A stretch of 6,688 nt of DNA from assembly GCA_905208455.1 (NCBI GenBank), contig CAJLPK010000085.1, positions 1 to 6,688 on the forward strand, read 5' to 3'. This DNA is from an uncultured Bacillota bacterium. GTDB lineage: Bacteria; Bacillota; Clostridia; Christensenellales; QAND01. Below the pieces are notes generated by a model that worked only from the letters and a program-made list of their open reading frames with translations, was not told the DNA's origin and searched no databases. Below are positions 5,744 to 6,688 of the stretch, in pieces (the stretch's first letter is position 1; every line of letters begins with the position of its first letter). The translations under genes were made by a program, and so were the position numbers.

Positions 5744-5772
5744 GGGACAGGACGGAGGAAAGATGGTATACT
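5744..5772 (+). promoter_or_regulatory. Promoter of the ROK kinase gene, extended -10
   Basis: GGGACA (5744-5749, four of six matches to TTGACA) is followed after 17 bp by TATACT (5767-5772). The TG at 5764-5765 makes an extended -10 (TGGTATACT). Transcription would start near 5779, about 37 nt before the ATG. The -35 box is only 4 bp from the -35 box of the divergent gnd promoter. Confidence 0.65.
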
Positions 5773-5815
5773 GAATATAGAAAAGGCAAGGGGGTCAAGA
5801 AAAGGGGGAACAGCG

Positions 5816-6688
5816 ATGCAGTATACCGTAGGAGTGGACCTGGGCGGCACAAACATCGTAGCCGCGCTGGCGGACGAAAGAGGAACGCTTTTGGCCCGCA
5901 CACAGCGGCCGACAGCCATGCCGCGCAGCGCGGAGGAGATCGCGGCGGACATCGTACTTTGCATTGAGGAGATGAGGGTGCAGTCGCCGGCGCCAGTCAA
6001 ATGCGTGGGCATCGGCACGCCGGGCTCGGTGAACCCGCACACCGGCGTGGTGGGCTTTGCCAACAATCTGAATTTTGAAAATACGCCGCTGGGCAGTATG
6101 GTAGAGCGTAGGGTGCATTGCCCGGTCTATCTGGCCAATGACGCGGATGCGGCGGCGCTGGGCGAATACTATGCCGGCGCAGGGCGGGGCAGCCGTTCGA
6201 TGGTGGCGGTGACGCTGGGCACCGGGGTAGGCACGGGCCTTGTGCTGGAGGGCAGGCTGTATGCCGGGGCGCACTGGGCGGGCGGAGAGCTGGGGCATAC
6301 CGTCATCTGTATGGACGGCGAGCCGTGCAACTGCGGGCGGCGCGGCTGCTGGGAAGCGTATTCGGCAGCGCCCGCTTTGATTCGCCAGACGCAGCGCGCC
6401 ATGCAGGCGCACCCGGAGTCCAAGCTGTGGCAGGCGGCTCCGCAGTTGTCGGAGGTATCCGGCAAGACGGTATTTCAGGCGGCCGCGCTGGGGGATGAAA
6501 CAGCGCGCGCCGTGCTGGATTTTTATGTAAAGGCCCTGGCGGTGGGGCTGAGCAATGTCGTCAATTCGCTGGATCCTGATGTGCTTTGCCTGGGCGGCGG
6601 CATCTCCGGCGCAGGCGAGGCGCTGATGCGTCCGCTGCGGGCGGAAATGGCAGGGCAGAGCTATGCCCGCCCCGGGCAGGAGACGACC
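5816..6688 (+). CDS. ROK-family sugar kinase, probable glucokinase (3' end outside window)
   Basis: An open frame of 291 codons runs from the ATG at 5816 to the right edge with no stop. ROK kinases are about 310-320 aa, so perhaps 25-30 residues are missing. The protein would phosphorylate glucose (or a related hexose) with ATP. Visible motifs are the N-terminal phosphate loop DLGGT (8-12), LAND (106-109) with catalytic Asp109, the GTGVGTG loop (135-141), GGELGH (156-161) with sugar-contacting Glu158 and His161, and the ROK zinc motif CNCGRRGC (171-178). LGGGIS (259-264) lies in the second ATP-binding region. Zinc ligands would be His161, Cys171, Cys173 and Cys178. There is no N-terminal DNA-binding domain, so this is a kinase and not a ROK repressor. 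The ribosome binding site is a G-rich AAGGGGGAA 7 nt before the ATG, and a similar run (5783-5794) lies just upstream. Glucokinase is the likeliest role; fructokinase, mannokinase or ManNAc kinase are alternatives. Confidence 0.92.
   Translation, partial: MQYTVGVDLGGTNIVAALADERGTLLARTQRPTAMPRSAEEIAADIVLCIEEMRVQSPAPVKCVGIGTPGSVNPHTGVVGFANNLNFENTPLGSMVERRVHCPVYLANDADAAALGEYYAGAGRGSRSMVAVTLGTGVGTGLVLEGRLYAGAHWAGGELGHTVICMDGEPCNCGRRGCWEAYSAAPALIRQTQRAMQAHPESKLWQAAPQLSEVSGKTVFQAAALGDETARAVLDFYVKALAVGLSNVVNSLDPDVLCLGGGISGAGEALMRPLRAEMAGQSYARPGQETT

Noticed and set aside
5781..5808. Tandem purine runs (AAAAGGCAAGGGGG and AAAAGGGGG) before the ROK kinase as a regulatory repeat
   Set aside because: The second run is simply the ribosome binding site; the first is too short and simple to claim as a separate element.
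5698..5967. 89-codon plus-strand frame beginning in the gnd/ROK intergenic region
   Set aside because: It overlaps the start of the ROK kinase in another frame, spans both promoters, and has no ribosome binding site.
5795..6412. 205-codon minus-strand open frame opposite the ROK kinase
   Set aside because: Antisense shadow; the plus-strand kinase has all family motifs.

Overview
The window is a GC-rich stretch of bacterial chromosome that looks like ordinary housekeeping and central-carbon territory of a Clostridia-type Firmicute. This is inferred from the strong AGGAGG-type ribosome binding sites, sigma-A-like TTGACW/TATAAT promoters, compact factor-independent terminators, and the protein families present. 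The species cannot be named from the sequence. I see no insertion sequence, CRISPR array, tRNA, rRNA or phage gene.

Layout, left to right. (1) Bases 2-280 are the 3' end of a small plus-strand gene of unknown function, followed by two adjacent hairpins, the second a clear terminator. (2) Bases 385-770 hold no convincing protein gene but are full of short inverted repeats. They end in a plus-strand terminator with no coding gene in front of it, which makes a candidate structured non-coding RNA. (3) typA/bipA, a ribosome-associated GTPase, lies on the minus strand. It has its own terminator and a near-consensus promoter with a leader of about 80 nt. (4) A MerR-family regulator with a GyrI-like ligand-binding domain (minus) has a terminator and a promoter that can be read with the 19-bp spacer typical of MerR control. 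(5) A GNAT acetyltransferase (minus) sits just behind the gnd terminator with little room for a promoter. (6) gnd, 6-phosphogluconate dehydrogenase (minus). (7) A ROK-family sugar kinase, probably glucokinase (plus), runs off the right edge.

The most coherent functional unit is the divergent gnd / ROK-kinase pair. Their promoters lie back to back, with -35 boxes only 4 bp apart, and a perfect 14-bp palindrome lies at the expected gnd transcription start. A glucokinase would supply glucose 6-phosphate, and Gnd performs the NADPH-yielding decarboxylation of the oxidative pentose phosphate pathway, so coordinated control is plausible. No glucose-6-phosphate dehydrogenase gene is visible here.

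I found no clear new multi-gene system. The best leads for something undescribed are the structured intergenic region at 385-770 and the gnd/ROK control region.
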